This document shows positions 39,162 through 52,256 of a DNA stretch of 64,000 bases, one piece after another. Source of the DNA: Calliopsis andreniformis (lineage: Eukaryota > Arthropoda > Insecta > Hymenoptera > Andrenidae); assembly GCF_051401765.1 (NCBI RefSeq), contig NW_027480481.1, positions 2,604,001 through 2,668,000 on the forward strand. The letters are read 5' to 3'. Made by a program: the position numbers and the translations under genes. The notes beneath the pieces are model-generated. The model saw only the letters and a program-made list of their open reading frames with translations, was not told the origin of the DNA and ran no database searches. Each line of letters starts with the position of its first letter. Positions within the stretch are counted from its first letter, which is position 1.

Positions 39162-39562
39162 ATCATCCATACTCAAACTGCAATCCTCAATCCTCAGCCC
39201 TCACTCCTCAATCCTCATTCTTCAACCCTCAATACCGAATCCTCAATCTTCAATCCTCAATCCTCAATCATCAATTCTCAATCCTCAAACCTCAATCCTC
39301 GGACTTCAAACATCAATACTCATCCCTCAGTCCTCGTCCTCAATCCACAACACTCAATCCTCAATCCTGAATCTTCAATCATTAATATTCAATCTTCAAT
39401 CCACAATCTTCAATCCTCAATTCTCAACACTCAATCCTCAATTTTCAATCCTCAATACCCAATCCTCAGTCTTCAATCCTCAATCCTCAATCCTCAATCC
39501 CCAGACCACAAACCTCTATCCTGAATCCTCAATCCTGAATCCTCAATCTTCAGCACTGAGTC
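39162..39562 (+). repeat. H module, 360-bp form
   Basis: H cassette with CACTCCTC, TTCAACCCTC and CCTCGGACTTC, first TGA at 39,522 (360 bp). It is 84 bp, or 12 heptads, longer than the 276-bp form. Confidence 0.8.
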
Positions 39563-40360
39563 CTCAACAATCAGTTGTCAATCCTCAATCAACAATAGAA
39601 TATCCTCAATTCACAGTTTTCAATACTCAATACTCAATCTGCAGTCTTCAGATCTCTATCCACAAACATCAATTCTCATCACTCAACCCTCAATACTCAG
39701 TCCCCAATCCTCAATCTTCAATCCTCAATCCTCAATCCTCAATCCTCAATCCTCAATCTTAATCTTCAATCCTCAATACTCAATCTTCAATCCTCAATCC
39801 TCAATCCTTAATCCTCAGTCCTCAACCTTCAATCCTCAATCCTAAATCGTCAATCTTCAATCCTCTATACACAATCTTCAATCCTCAATCCTCAATCCTC
39901 AATCCTCAATTCTCATTCTTCAATCCTCAATCATCAATCCTCAATACTCAACCTTCAATAATCAATCCTCAATTCTCAATCCTCAATACTCAATCCCCAA
40001 TCGTCAATCCTCAATCCCCAATCCTCAATCTTCAGTCCACAATCCTCAATCCTCAATCCTCAACCCTCAATCATCAATACTCAATACTCAATCTTCAATC
40101 CTCAATCCTCATTCCTCAATCCTCAATCCTCAGTCCTCAATACTCAATCTACAATCCTCAATACTCAGTCTTCAATCCTCAATCCTCAATCCTCAATCCC
40201 CAATCCTCATTCTTCAATCCTCAATACACAATCCTGAATATTCAATCCTCAATCCTCAATCCTCAATTCTCAATCCTCAGTCCTCAATCCTCAATATTCA
40301 ACACTCAAGCCTCAAACATCAATCCTCAATACTCAATCATCAATCCTCAATTCTCAATAC

Positions 40361-40766
40361 TCAATTGAATATCCTGAATTCTCATGGTTCAATACTCAAT
40401 CCACAATATTCAATAATCAAATCTCAATCCTCAAACATCAATTCTCAACACTCACTACTCAACACTCAGTCGTCTCTCTTCAATCCTCCATTCTCAACCC
40501 TCAATTCTCAAGCGTCAATCCTCAATCCTCAATCCTCAACCCTATATCCTCAGTCCTCAAACCTCAATCCCGAATCCTCAATCCTGAATCCTCTATCTTC
40601 AGCCCTCAGTCCTCAAAAATCAATTGTCAATCCTCAATCCTCAATAGAATATCCTCAATTCACAGTTTTCAATACTGAGCCCCATTCTTCAATCTTCAAA
40701 TCTCAATCCACAAACATCAATTCTCATCACTCAACCATCAACACCCAGTCCTCAATCTTCAATCCT
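40361..40766 (+). repeat. E2-E1 module, type II, variant E2
   Basis: E2 reads CAATTGAATATCCTGAATTC (aligned base at 40,366) and E1 is at 40,646, 280 bp apart. The CAATTG change is shared only with 42,560. It includes CTCACTACTC in place of CTCAATACTC. Confidence 0.86.
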
Positions 40767-41355
40767 CAATCCTCAATCCTCAATCTTCAATCCTCAATAC
40801 TCAATACTCAATCCTCAATTCTCAATTCTCAGTCCTCAATACTCAATCCTCAGTCGTCAATCCTCAATCCCCAATCCTCAATCTTCAATCCTCAATGCTC
40901 AATCCTCAACCCTCAATCTTCAATACTCAATACTCAATCTTCAATCCTCAATCCTCAGTCCTCAATCCTCAATCCTCAACTCTCAATCCTCAACCCTCAA
41001 TCCTCAGTCCTCAATCATCAATCCTCAATCCTTAAACCTCAATCCCGAACCGTCAGTCCTCGTCCTCAAGCCTCAACCCTCAATCCTCAATCCTCAATCC
41101 TCAATCTTCAATCATCAATACTCAATCTTCAACCCTCAATCCTCAATACTCAATCTTCAATCCTCAATCCTCAATTCTCAACCCTCAATGCTCAATCCTC
41201 AATCGTCAATCCTCAATCCCCAATCCTCAATCTTCAATCCTCAGTCATCAATCCTCAATCCTCAATCCTCAATCTTCAATCCTCAATACTCAATATTCAA
41301 TCCTCAATCCTCAATCCTCAATCCTCAATCCTCAATCCTCAATCCTCTATCTTCA

Positions 41356-41756
41356 ATCATCCATACTCAAACTGCAATCCTCAATCCTCAGCCCTCACTC
41401 CTCAATCCTCATTCTTCAACCCTCAATACCGAATCCTCAATCTTCAATCCTCAATCCTCAATCATCAATTCTCAATCCTCAATCCTCAATCCTCGGACTT
41501 CAAACATCAATACTCATCCCTCAGTCCTCGTCCTCAATCCACAACACTCAATCCTCAATCCTGAATCTTCAATCATTAATATTCAATCTTCAATCCACAA
41601 TCTTCAATCCTCAATTCTCAACACTCAATCCTCAATTTTCAATCCTCAATACCCAATCCTCAGTCTTCAATCCTCAATCCTCAATCCTCAATCCCCAGAC
41701 CACAAACCTCTATCCTGAATCCTCAATCCTGAATCCTCAATCTTCAGCACTGAGTC
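41356..41756 (+). repeat. H module, 360-bp form
   Basis: Duplicate of 39,162 at +2,194 bp, first TGA at 41,716. It has CAATCCTCAATCCTCGG where the first copy has CAAACCTCAATCCTCGG. Confidence 0.8.
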
Positions 41757-42554
41757 CTCAACAATCAGTTGTCAATCCTCAATCAACAATAGAATATCCT
41801 CAATTCACAGTTTTCAATACTCAATACTCAATCTGCAGTCTTCAGATCTCTATCCATAAACATCAATTCTCATCACTCAACCCTCAATACTCAGTCCCCA
41901 ATCCTCAATCTTCAATCCTCAATCCTCAATCCTCAATCCTCAATCCTCAATCTTAATCTTCAATCCTCAATACTCAATCTTCAATCCTCAATCCTCAATC
42001 CTTAATCCTCAGTCCTCAACCTTCAATAGTCAATCCTAAATCGTCAATCTTCAACCCTCTATACACAATCTTCAATCCTCAATCCTCAATCCTCAATCCT
42101 CAATTCTCATTCTTCAATCCTCAATCATCAATCCTCAATACTCAACCTTCAATAATCAATCCTCAATTCTCAATCCTCAATACTCAATCCCCAATCGTCA
42201 ATCCTCAATCCCCAATCCTCAATCTTCAGTCCACAATCCTCAATCCTCAATCCTCAACCCTCAATCATCAATACTCAATACTCAATCTTCAATCCTCAAT
42301 CCTCATTCCTCAATCCTCAATCCTCAGTCCTCAATACTCAATCTACAATCCTCAATACTCAGTCTTCAATCCTCAGTCCTCAATCCTCAATCCCCAATCC
42401 TCATTCTTCAATCCTCAATACACAATCCTCAATATTCAATCCTCAATCCTCAATCCTCAATTCTCAATCCTCAGTCCTCAATCCTCAATATTCAACACTC
42501 AAGCCTCAAACATCAATCCTCAATACTCAATCATCAATCCTCAATTCTCAATAC

Positions 42555-42960
42555 TCAATTGAATATCCTGAATTCTCATGGTTCAATACTCAATCCACAA
42601 TATTCAATAATCAAATCTCAATCCTCAAACATCAATTCTCAACACTCACTACTAAACACTCAGTCGTCTCTCTTCAATCCTCCATTCTCAACCCTCAATT
42701 CTCAAGCGTCAATCCTCAATCCTCAATCCTCAACCCTATATCCTCAGTCCTCAAACCTCAATCCCGAATCCTCAATCCTGAATCCTCTATCTTCAGCCCT
42801 CAGTCCTCAAAAATCAATTGTCAATCCTCAATCCTCAATAGAATATCCTCAATTCACAGTTTTCAATACTGAGCCCCATTCTTCAATCTTCAAATCTCAA
42901 TCCACAAACATCAATTCTCATCACTCAACCATCAACACCCAGTCCTCAATCTTCAATCCT
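42555..42960 (+). repeat. E2-E1 module, type II, variant E2
   Basis: Tandem duplicate of the 40,366/40,646 module, with E2 at 42,560 and E1 at 42,840, 280 bp apart. A private change gives CTACTAAACACTC near 42,649 where the first copy has CTACTCAACACTC. Confidence 0.86.
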
Positions 42961-43499
42961 CAATCCTCAATCCTCAATCTTCAATCCTCAATACTCAATA
43001 CTCAATCCTCAATTCTCAATTCTCAGTCCTCAATACTCAATCCTCAGTCGTCAATCCTCAATCCCCAATCCTCAATCTTCAATCCTCAATCCTCAATCCT
43101 TAATCCTCGATCCTCAATATTCAACACACAACCCTCAACCATCAATCCTCAATACTGAACCATCAATCCTCAATTCTCAATACTCAATGGAATATCCTGA
43201 ATTCTCATGGTTCAATACTCAATCCACAAAATTCAATAATCAAATCTCAATCCTCAAACATCAATTCTCAACACTCAATCCTCAATACTCAGCCCTCCCT
43301 CTTCAATCCTCCATCCTGAATCCTCAACCCTCAATCCTCAGTCATCAATACTCAATCTTCAATACTCAATCCTCAATCCTCAATCCTCAACCCTCAATCC
43401 TCAATCCTCAACCCTCAATCCTCATTCCTCAATCCTCAATCCTCAACTCTCAGCCCTCATCCTCAATTCTCAATCCTCAATACCCAATCCTCAATCTTC

Positions 43500-43569
43500 A
43501 ATCCTCAATCCTCAATCCTCAATCCTCAATCCTCAATCCTCAATCCTCAATCCTCAATCCTCAATCCTC
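43500..43569 (+). repeat. Pure tract, ten perfect AATCCTC heptads
   Basis: Ten identical units stand directly before the N cassette at 43,571. Another ten-unit run lies near 51,560-51,630. These are the longest perfect runs I noticed; most pure runs are three to eight units. Confidence 0.8.
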
Positions 43570-44036
43570 AATGTTCAATCCGCAATACACAAACCTCAAT
43601 CTTCAATCCTCAATCCTCAACCCTCAATCCTCAATCCTCAATCCTCAACCTTCAATCCTCAATACTCAATCTTCAACCCTCAATCCTCAATCCTCAATCC
43701 TCAACCCTCATTCTTCAATCCTCAGTCCTCAATCTTCAATCCTCAATACTCAACCTTCAATAATTAATCCTCAATTCTCAATCCTCAATACTCAATCCTC
43801 AATCGTCAATCCTCAAACCCCAATCCTCAATCTTCAGTCCACAATCGTCAATCCTCAATCCTCAACCCTCAATCTTCAATACTCAATACTCAATCTTCAA
43901 TCCTCTATACTCAATATTCAACCCTCAATCCTCAATCCTCAATCCTCAGTCCTCAACCGTCAATCCTGAATCCTCAATCCTGAATCCTCAATCTTCAGCC
44001 CTCAGTACTCAACCATCAATCCTCAATTCTCAATAC

Positions 44037-44442
44037 TCAATAGAATATCCTGAATTCTCATGTTTCAATACTCAATCCACAAAATTCAATAATCAAATCT
44101 CAATCCTCAAACATCATTTCTCAACTCTCAATCCTCAATACTCAGTCCTCTCTCTTCAACACTCCATCCTCAATCCTCAATCCTCAAGCGTCAATCCTCA
44201 ATCCTCAATCCTCATCCCTCAATCCTCAGTCCTCAAACCTCAATCCGGAATCCTAAATCTTGAATCCTCAACCTTCAGCCGTCGGTCCTCAACAATCAAT
44301 TGTCAATCCCCAATCCTCAGTAGAATATCCTCAATTCACAGTTTTCATTACTCAATACTCAATCTGCAATCTTCAAATCTCTATCCACAAACATCAATAC
44401 TCATCACTCAACCCTCAACACTCAGTCCTCAATCCTCAATAT
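44037..44442 (+). repeat. E2-E1 module, type I
   Basis: E2 at 44,042 with TCATGTTTCAATAC, E1 at 44,322, 280 bp apart. Its closest relative is the module at 33,766/34,046, at an offset of 10,276 bp. It differs by CTTCAACACTCC near 44,155. Confidence 0.86.
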
Positions 44443-44997
44443 TCAATCCTCAATCCTCAATCCTCAATCCACAATCCTCAACATTCAATCCTCAATACTC
44501 AGTCTTCAATGCTAATTCCTCAATCCTCAACACTCAATTCTCAATCCTCAATCGTCAATCTTCAATCCTCTATACTCAATATTCAACCCTCAATCCTCAA
44601 TCCTCAATCCTCAATCCTCACTCTTGAATCCTCAATACCCAATCCTCAATCTATAATCCTGAATCCTCAATCCCCAATTCTCAATCCTCAATCCTCAGTC
44701 CTCAGCTCTCAAACCTCAATCCTCAACCCTCAGACCTCATCCTCATTCCTCATTCCTCAATGCTCAATCCTCAATCTTCAATCCTCAATACTCAATCTTC
44801 AATCCTCAATCCTCAATTCTCAATCCTCAATGCTCAATCCTCAATCTTCAATCCTCAATCCCGAATCCTCAATCTTCAATCCTCAATCCTCAATCCTCAA
44901 TCCTCAATCCTCAATCTTCAATCCTCAATAATCAATATTCAATCCTCAATCCTCAATCCTCAATCCTCAATCCTCAATCCTCAATCCTCAATCTTCA

Positions 44998-45616
44998 ATC
45001 ATCCATACTCAAACTGCAATCCTCAATCCTCAGTCCTCACACCTCAATCCTCATTCTTCGACCCTCAATACCGAATCCTCAATCTTCAATCCTCAATCCT
45101 CAATTCTCAATACTCATTCTTCAGTCCCCAATACGCAATCTTCAATCTTCAATCCTCAATCCTTAATCCTCAATTCTCCATCCTCAATCCTCAATCGTCA
45201 GACATCAAACATCAATACTCAACCCTCAATCCTCGTCCTCAATCCACATCCCTCAATCCTCGATCCTCAAACTTCAATCATCAATATTCAATCTCCAATC
45301 CTAGATCCTCAATCCCCAATCCTCAATCCTTAATCCTCAATCTTCAATCCTCAGACTTCAAACATAAATACTCAACCCTCAGACCTCGTCCTCAATCCAC
45401 AACACTCAATACTCAATCCTCAATATTCAATCATTAACATTCAATCTTCAATCCTTAATCCTCAATCCCCAACCCTCAATCCTCAATGTTCAATCCTCAA
45501 CACCCAATCCTCAGCCTTGAATCCTCAATCCTCAATCCTCAATCCTCAATCCTCAGACCTCAAACCTCAATCCTGAATCCTCAATCCTGAATCCTCAATC
45601 CTGAATCCTCAACCTT
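44998..45616 (+). repeat. H module, 576-bp form
   Basis: H at 44,998 and TGA triplet from 45,574. It has CGTCAGACATC near 45,196 where the other copies have CCTCAGACATC. Confidence 0.85.
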
Positions 45617-48600
45617 CAGCCCTGAGTCCTCAACAATCAGTTGTCAACCCTCAATCCTGAATAGAATATCCCCAATTCACAGTTTTCAATACTCAATACT
45701 CAATCTGCAATCTTCAGATCTCTATCCACAAACATCAATTCTCATCACTCAACCCTCAACCCTCAGTCCCAAATCCTCAATCTTCAAGGGTCAACAATCA
45801 ATCCTCAATCTTCAATCCTCAATACTCAATCTTCAATCCTCAATCCCCAATCCTCAGTCCTCAATCCTCATTCTCCAATCCTCAATAACCAATCCTAAAT
45901 CTTCAATCCTCAATCCTCAGTCCTCAATTCTCAATCCTCAATTCTCAGCCCTCTGACGTCAAACATCAATACTCAACCCTCAGTCCTCGACCTCAATCCA
46001 CAACCCTCAATCCTCAAGCCTCAATCTTCAATCATCAATATTCAATCTTCAGTTCTCAATCCTCAATCCTCAAACCTCAATCCTCAATCCTCAATGTTCA
46101 ATCCGCAATACCCAAACCTCAATCTTCAATCCTCAATCCTCAACCCTCAATCCTCAATCCTCAATCCTCAACCTTCAATCCCCAATACTCAATCTTCAAC
46201 CCTCAATCCTCAATCCTCAATCCTCAATCCTCATTATTCAATCCTCAACACCCAATCCTCAATCTTCAATACGCAATCCTCAATCCTCAATTCTCAATCA
46301 TCAATCCTCAATCCTCAGACCTCAAGCATCAATACTCAACCCTCAGTCCTCGTCCTCAATCCACAGCCCTCAATCCTCGATCCTCAATCTTCAGTACTCA
46401 ACCCTCAATCCTCAATGCTCAATCCTCAGTACCCAATCCTCAATCTTCAACCCTCAATCCACATTCCTCAATCGCCAATCCTCAATCCTCAATCATCATT
46501 CCACAAACCTCAATCCTGAATCCTCAATCCTGAATCCTCAATCTTCAGCCCACAGTCCTCAACTATCAGTTGTCAATCCTCAATCCTCAATAGAATATCC
46601 TCACTTCACAGGATTCAATACTCAATACTCAACCTGCAATCTTCAAATCTATATCCACAAACATCAATTCTCATCACTCAGCCCTCAATACTCAGTCCCC
46701 AATCCTCAATCTTCAACGCTCAATCCTCAATCGTCAATCCTCAATCCTCAATCCTCAATCTTCAATCCTCAATACTCAATCCTCAATCCTCAATCCTCAA
46801 TCCTCAATCCTCATTCTTCAATCCTCAATACCCAATCCTCAATCTTCAGTCCTCAATCCTCAATCCTCAATCCTCAATTCTCAGTCCTCAACCCCAGACC
46901 TCAGTCCTCAAACCTCAATCCTCAATCCTCAGCCCTCATCCTCAATCCTCAATCCTCAATCCTCAATCCTCAATCTTCAATCCTCAATACTCAACCTTCA
47001 ATAATCAATCCTCTACTCTCAATCACCAATACTCAATCCTCAATCGTCAATCCTCAATCCCCAATCCTCAATCTTCAGTCCACAATCCTCAATCCTCAAT
47101 CCTCAACCCTCAATCTTCAATACTCAATACTCAATCTTCAATCCTCAATCCTCAATCCTCAATCCTCAATCCTCAATCCTCAGTCCTCAATCCTCAATCT
47201 ACAATCCTCAATACTCAGTCTTCAATCCTCAATCCTCAATCCTCAATCCTCAATCCTCATTCTTCAATCCTCAATACACAATCCTCAATCTTCAGTCCAC
47301 AATCCTCGATCCTCAATCCTCAACCCCGAATCTTCAATACTCAATACTCAATCTTCAATCCTCAATCCTCAATCCTCAAACCTCAATCCTCAACCGTCAG
47401 TCCTCGTCCTCAATCGTCAACCCTCAATCCACAATCCTCAACCTTCAATCCTCAATACTCAATATTCAATACTCAATCCTCAATCTTCAATCCTCAACCT
47501 TCAATCCTCAATCCTCAATCCTCAATCCTCAATCCTGATTCTTCAATCCTCAATACCCAATCCTCGATCTTCAATCCTCAATCCTCAATCCTCAATTCTC
47601 AATCCTCAATCCTCAGTCCTCAGTCCTCAAACCTCAATCCTCAACCTCAGCCCTCATCCTCAAACCTCAATCCTCAATCCTCAATCCTCAATCTTCAACC
47701 CTCAATACTCAACCGTCAATAATCAATCCTCAATTCTCAATCCTCAATACTCAATCCTCAATCGTCAATCCTCAATCCCCAATCCTCAATCTTCAGTCCA
47801 CAATCCTCAATCCTCAATCCTCAACCCTCAATCTTCAATACTCAATACTCAATCTTCAATCCTCAATCCTCAATCCTCAACCCTCAATCCTCAGTCCTCA
47901 AACCTCAATCCCGAATCCTCAATCCTGAATCCTCAATCTTCAGCCCTCAGTCCTCATAGATCAATTGTCAATCCTCAATCCTCAATAGAATATCCTCAAT
48001 TCACAGTTTTCAATACTGAACCCCATTCTTCAATCTTCAAATGTCAATCCAGAAACATCAATTCTCATCACTCAACCATCAACACCCAGTCCTCAATCTT
48101 CAATCCTCAATCCTCAATCCTCAAACTTCAATCCTCAAAACTCAATACTCAATCCTCAATTCTCAGTCCTCAATACTCAATCCTCTATCCTCAATCGTCA
48201 ATCCACAATCCCCAATCCTCAACCTTCAATCCTCAATCCTCAATCCTCAATCCTCAATCCTCAATATTCAACACACAACCCTCAACCATCAATCCTCTAT
48301 TCGCAATACTCAATAGAATATCCTGAATTCTCATGGTTCAATACTCAATCCACAGAATTCAATAATCAAATCTCAATCCTCAAACATCAATTCTCAACAC
48401 TCAATCCTCAATACTCAGTCCTCTCTCTTCACTCCTCCATCCTCAATCCTCAACCCTCAATTCTCAGTCACCAATACTCAATCTGCAATACCCAGTCCTC
48501 AATCCTCAAACCTCAATCCTCAATCCTCAATTCTCAACCCTCAATCCTCATTCCTCAAACCTCAATCCTCAACCCTCAGCCCTCATTATCAATTCTCAAT

Positions 48601-49538
48601 TCTCAGTCCTCAATCCTCAAACCCCAATCTTCAATCCTCAATAATCAATCTCCAATCCTAGATCCTCAATCCCCAATCTTCAATCCTTAATCCTCAACCT
48701 TCAATCCTCATTCCCCAGTCCTCAATCTTCAATCCTCAATGCTCAATCCTCAGTCCTCAATCATCATTCCTCAATCCTCAGCCCTCAACCCTCAAACCTC
48801 AATCCTCAACCGTCAGTCCTCGTCCTCAATCGTCAACCCTCAATCCTCAATCCTCAATCTTCAATCCTCAATACTCAATATTCAATACTCAATCCTCAAT
48901 CTTCAATCCTCAATCTTCAATCCTCAATCCTCAATCCTCAATCCTCAGTCCTCATTCTTCAATCCTCAATACCCAATCCTCAATCTTCAATCCTCAATCC
49001 TCAATCCTAAATCCTCAATTCTCAATCCTCAATCCTCAGTCCTCAGTCCTCAAACCTCAATCCTCAATCCTCAGCCCTCATCCTCAATCCTCAATCCTCA
49101 ATCCTCAATCCTCAATCCTCAATCTTCAATCCTCAATACTGAACCTTCAATAATCAATCCTCAACTCTCAATCCTCAATACTCAATCCTCAATCGTCAAT
49201 CCTCAATCCCCAATCCTCAATCTTCAGTCCACAATCCTCAATCCTCAATCCTCAACCCTCAACCTTCAATACTCAATACTCAATCTTCAATCCTCAATCC
49301 TCAATCCTCAATCCTCAATCCTCAGTCCTCAACCCTCAATCTACAATCCTCAATACCCAGTTTTCAATACTCAATCCTCAATGCTCAATCCTCAGTCCTC
49401 ATTCTTCGATCCTCAATACACAATCCTCAATATTCAATGCTCAATCCTCAATCCTCAATCCTCAGTTCTCAATCCTCAATACTCAATCCTCAATATTCAA
49501 CACTCAAGCCTCAATCATCAATCCTCAATTCTCAATAC

Positions 49539-49944
49539 TCAATAGAGTATCCTGAATTCTCATGGTTCAATACTCAATCCACAATATTCAATAATCAAAT
49601 CTCAATCCTCAAACATCCATTCTCAACACTCAATACTCAACACTCAGTCCTCTCTCTTCAATCCTCCATACTCAACCCTCAATCCTCAAGCGTCAATCCT
49701 CAATCCTCTATCCTCAACCCTCAATCCTCAGTCCTCAAACCTCAATCCCGAATTCTCAATCCTGAATCCTCCATCTTCAGCCCTCAGTCCTCAAAAATCA
49801 ATTGTCAATCCTCAATGCTCAATAGAATATCCTCAATTCACAGTTTTCAATACTGAACCCCATCCTTCAATCTTCAAACCTCAATCCACAAACATCAATC
49901 CTCATCACTCAACCATCAACACCCAGTCCTCAATCTTCAATCCT
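49539..49944 (+). repeat. E2-E1 module, type II
   Basis: E2 at 49,544 with AGAGTATCC and E1 at 49,824, 280 bp apart. It has CCCGAATTCTC near 49,747 where most type II copies have CCCGAATCCTC, creating an extra GAATTC. Confidence 0.86.
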
Positions 49945-51637
49945 CAATCCTCAATCCTCAACCTTCAATCCTCAATACTCAATACTCAATCCTCAATCCT
50001 CAATTCTCAGTCCTCAATACTCAATCCTCAATCGTCAATCCTCAATCCCCAATCCTCAATCTTCAATCCTCAATTCTCAATCCTCAATCCTCAATCCTCA
50101 ATATTCAACACACAACCCTCAACCGTCAATCCTCAACACTCAACCATCAATCCTCAATTCTCAATACTCAATAGAATATCCTGAATTCTCATGGTTCAAT
50201 GCGCAATCCACAAAATTCAATAATCAAGTCTCAATCCTCAAACATCAATTCTCAACACTCAATCCTCAATACTCAGTCCTCTCTCTTCAATCCTCCATCC
50301 TCAATCCTCAACACTCAATCCTCAGTCATCAATACTCAATCTTCAATACTCAATCCTCAATCCTCAATCATCAACCCTCAATCTTCAATCCTCAACCCTC
50401 AATCCTCATTTCTCAAACCTCAATCCTCAACTCTCAGCCCTCATCCTCAATTCTCAATCCTCAATCCTCAATACCCAATCCTCAATCTTCAATCCTCAAT
50501 CCTCAATCCTCAATCCTCAATCCTCAATCCTCAATCCTCAATCCACAGACCTCAAACAGCAATGCTCAACCCTCAGTCCTCGTCCTCAGTCCACAATCGT
50601 CAATCCTCAATCCTCAATCTTCAATCATCAATATTCAATCTTCAGTTCTCAATCCTCAATCCTCAATCCTCAATCCTCAATCCTCAATGTTCAATCCCCT
50701 ATACCCAAACCTCAATCTTCAATCCTCAATCCTCAACCCTCAATCCTCAATCCTCAATCCTCAACCTTCAATCCTCAATACTCAATCTTCAACCCTCAAT
50801 CCTCAATCCTCAATCCTCAATCCTGATTCTTCAGTCCTCAGTCCTCAATCTTCAATCCTCAATACTCAACCTTCAATAATCAATCCTCAATTCTCAATCC
50901 TCAATACTCAATCCTCAATCGTCAATCCTCAATCCCCAATTCTCAATCTTCAGTCCACAATCCTCAATCCTCAATCCTCAACCGTCAATCTTCAATACTC
51001 AATACTCAATCTTCAATCCTCAATCCTCAATCCTCAAACCTCAAGCATGAATACTCAACCCCCAGTCCTCGTCCTCAATCCACAACCCACAATCCTCGAT
51101 CCTCAATCTTCAATACTCAACCCTCAATCCTCAATGCTCAATCCTCAATACCCAATCCTCAATCTTCAACCCTCAATCCACAATCCTCAATCCCCAATTC
51201 TCAATCCTCAATCCTCATTCCACAAACCTCAATCCTGAATCCTCAATCCTGAATCCTCAATCTTCAGCCCACAGTCCTCAACTATCAGTTGTCAATCCTC
51301 AATCCTCAATAGAATATCCTCACTTCACAGGATTCAATACTCAATACTCAACCTGCAATCTTCAAATCTCTATACACAAACATCAATTCTCGTCACTCAA
51401 CCCTCAATACTCAGTCCCCAATCCTCAATCTTCAACCCTCAATCCTCAATCCTCAATCCTCAATCCTCAATCCTCAATCTTCAATCCTCAATACTCAATC
51501 CTCAATCCTCAATCCTCAATCCTCAATCCTCAATCTTCAATCCTCATTACTCAATATTCAATCCTCAATCCTCAATCCTCAATCCTCAATCCTCAATCCT
51601 CAATCCTCAATCCTCAATCCTCAATCCTCAATCTTCA

Positions 51638-52256
51638 ATCATCCATACTCAAACTGCAATCCTCAATCCTCAGTCCTCACACCTCAATCGTCATTCTTCG
51701 ACCCTCAATACCGAATCCTCAATCTTCAATCCTCAATCCTCAATTCTCAATACTCATTCTTCAGTCCCCAATACGCAATCTTCAATCTTCAATCCTCAAT
51801 CCTTAATCCTCAATTCTCCATCCTCAATCCTCAATCCTCAGACATCAAACATCAATACTCAACCCTCAATCCTCGTCCTCAATCCACATCCCTCAATCCT
51901 CGATCCTCAAACTTCAATCATCAATATTCAATCTCCAATCCTAGATCCTCAATCCCCAATCCTCAATCCTTAATACTCAATCTTCAATCCTCAGACTTCA
52001 AACATAAATACTCAACCCTCAGACCTCGTCCTCAATCCACAACACTCAATACTCAATCCTCAATATTCAATCATTAACATTCAATCTGCAATCCTTAATC
52101 CTCAATCCCCAACCCTCAATCCTCAATGTTCAATCCTCAATACCCAATCCTCAGTCTTGAATCCTCAATCCCCAATCCTCAATCCTCAATCCTCAGACCT
52201 CAAACCTCAATCCTGAATCCTCAATCCTGAATCCTCAATCCTGAATCCTCAACCTT
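51638..52256 (+). repeat. H module, 576-bp form
   Basis: H at 51,638 and TGA triplet from 52,214. It is preceded by ten consecutive perfect AATCCTC units, among the longest pure tracts in the window. CAATCGTCATTC and CAATCTGCAATCC are private to this copy and its duplicate at 61,560. Confidence 0.86.

Larger units (their letters stand above)
38701..40894 (+). repeat. 2,194-bp tandem duplication, copy 1
   Basis: ATGCTCAATC occurs at 38,701 and 40,895. The 360-bp H form (39,162 and 41,356) and the E2 cassette (40,366 and 42,560) repeat at exactly 2,194 bp. Only scattered base changes separate the copies; I noticed at least eight, including CAATCATC/CAGTCATC near 39,052 and 41,246. No net indel was seen between the checked landmarks. 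The E2 in both copies has TTGAATATCC in place of TAGAATATCC. Confidence 0.9.
40895..43088 (+). repeat. 2,194-bp tandem duplication, copy 2
   Basis: This copy begins directly at the end of copy 1 and ends near 43,088, where it continues as TTAATCCTCGATCC while copy 1 returns to ATGCTCAATC. It is the cleanest large tandem duplication in the window. The 2,194-bp length is 314 heptads less 4 bp, which fits a unit of heptads with about four hexads. Confidence 0.9.
43089..47059 (+). repeat. Copy of the 33.3-36.5 kb block
   Basis: N at 33,302 and 43,571 gives an offset of 10,269 bp. E2 at 33,766 and 44,042, and E1 at 34,046 and 44,322, give 10,276. H at 34,575 and 44,998, and N at 35,671 and 46,094, give 10,423. 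Between 44,322 and 44,998 this copy keeps a stretch lost near 34,300 that is also present at 31,288-31,780 (offset 12,972). It contains a type I module and a full 576-bp H module. An orphan E2 with ATGGAATATCC lies at 43,189. Confidence 0.78.
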
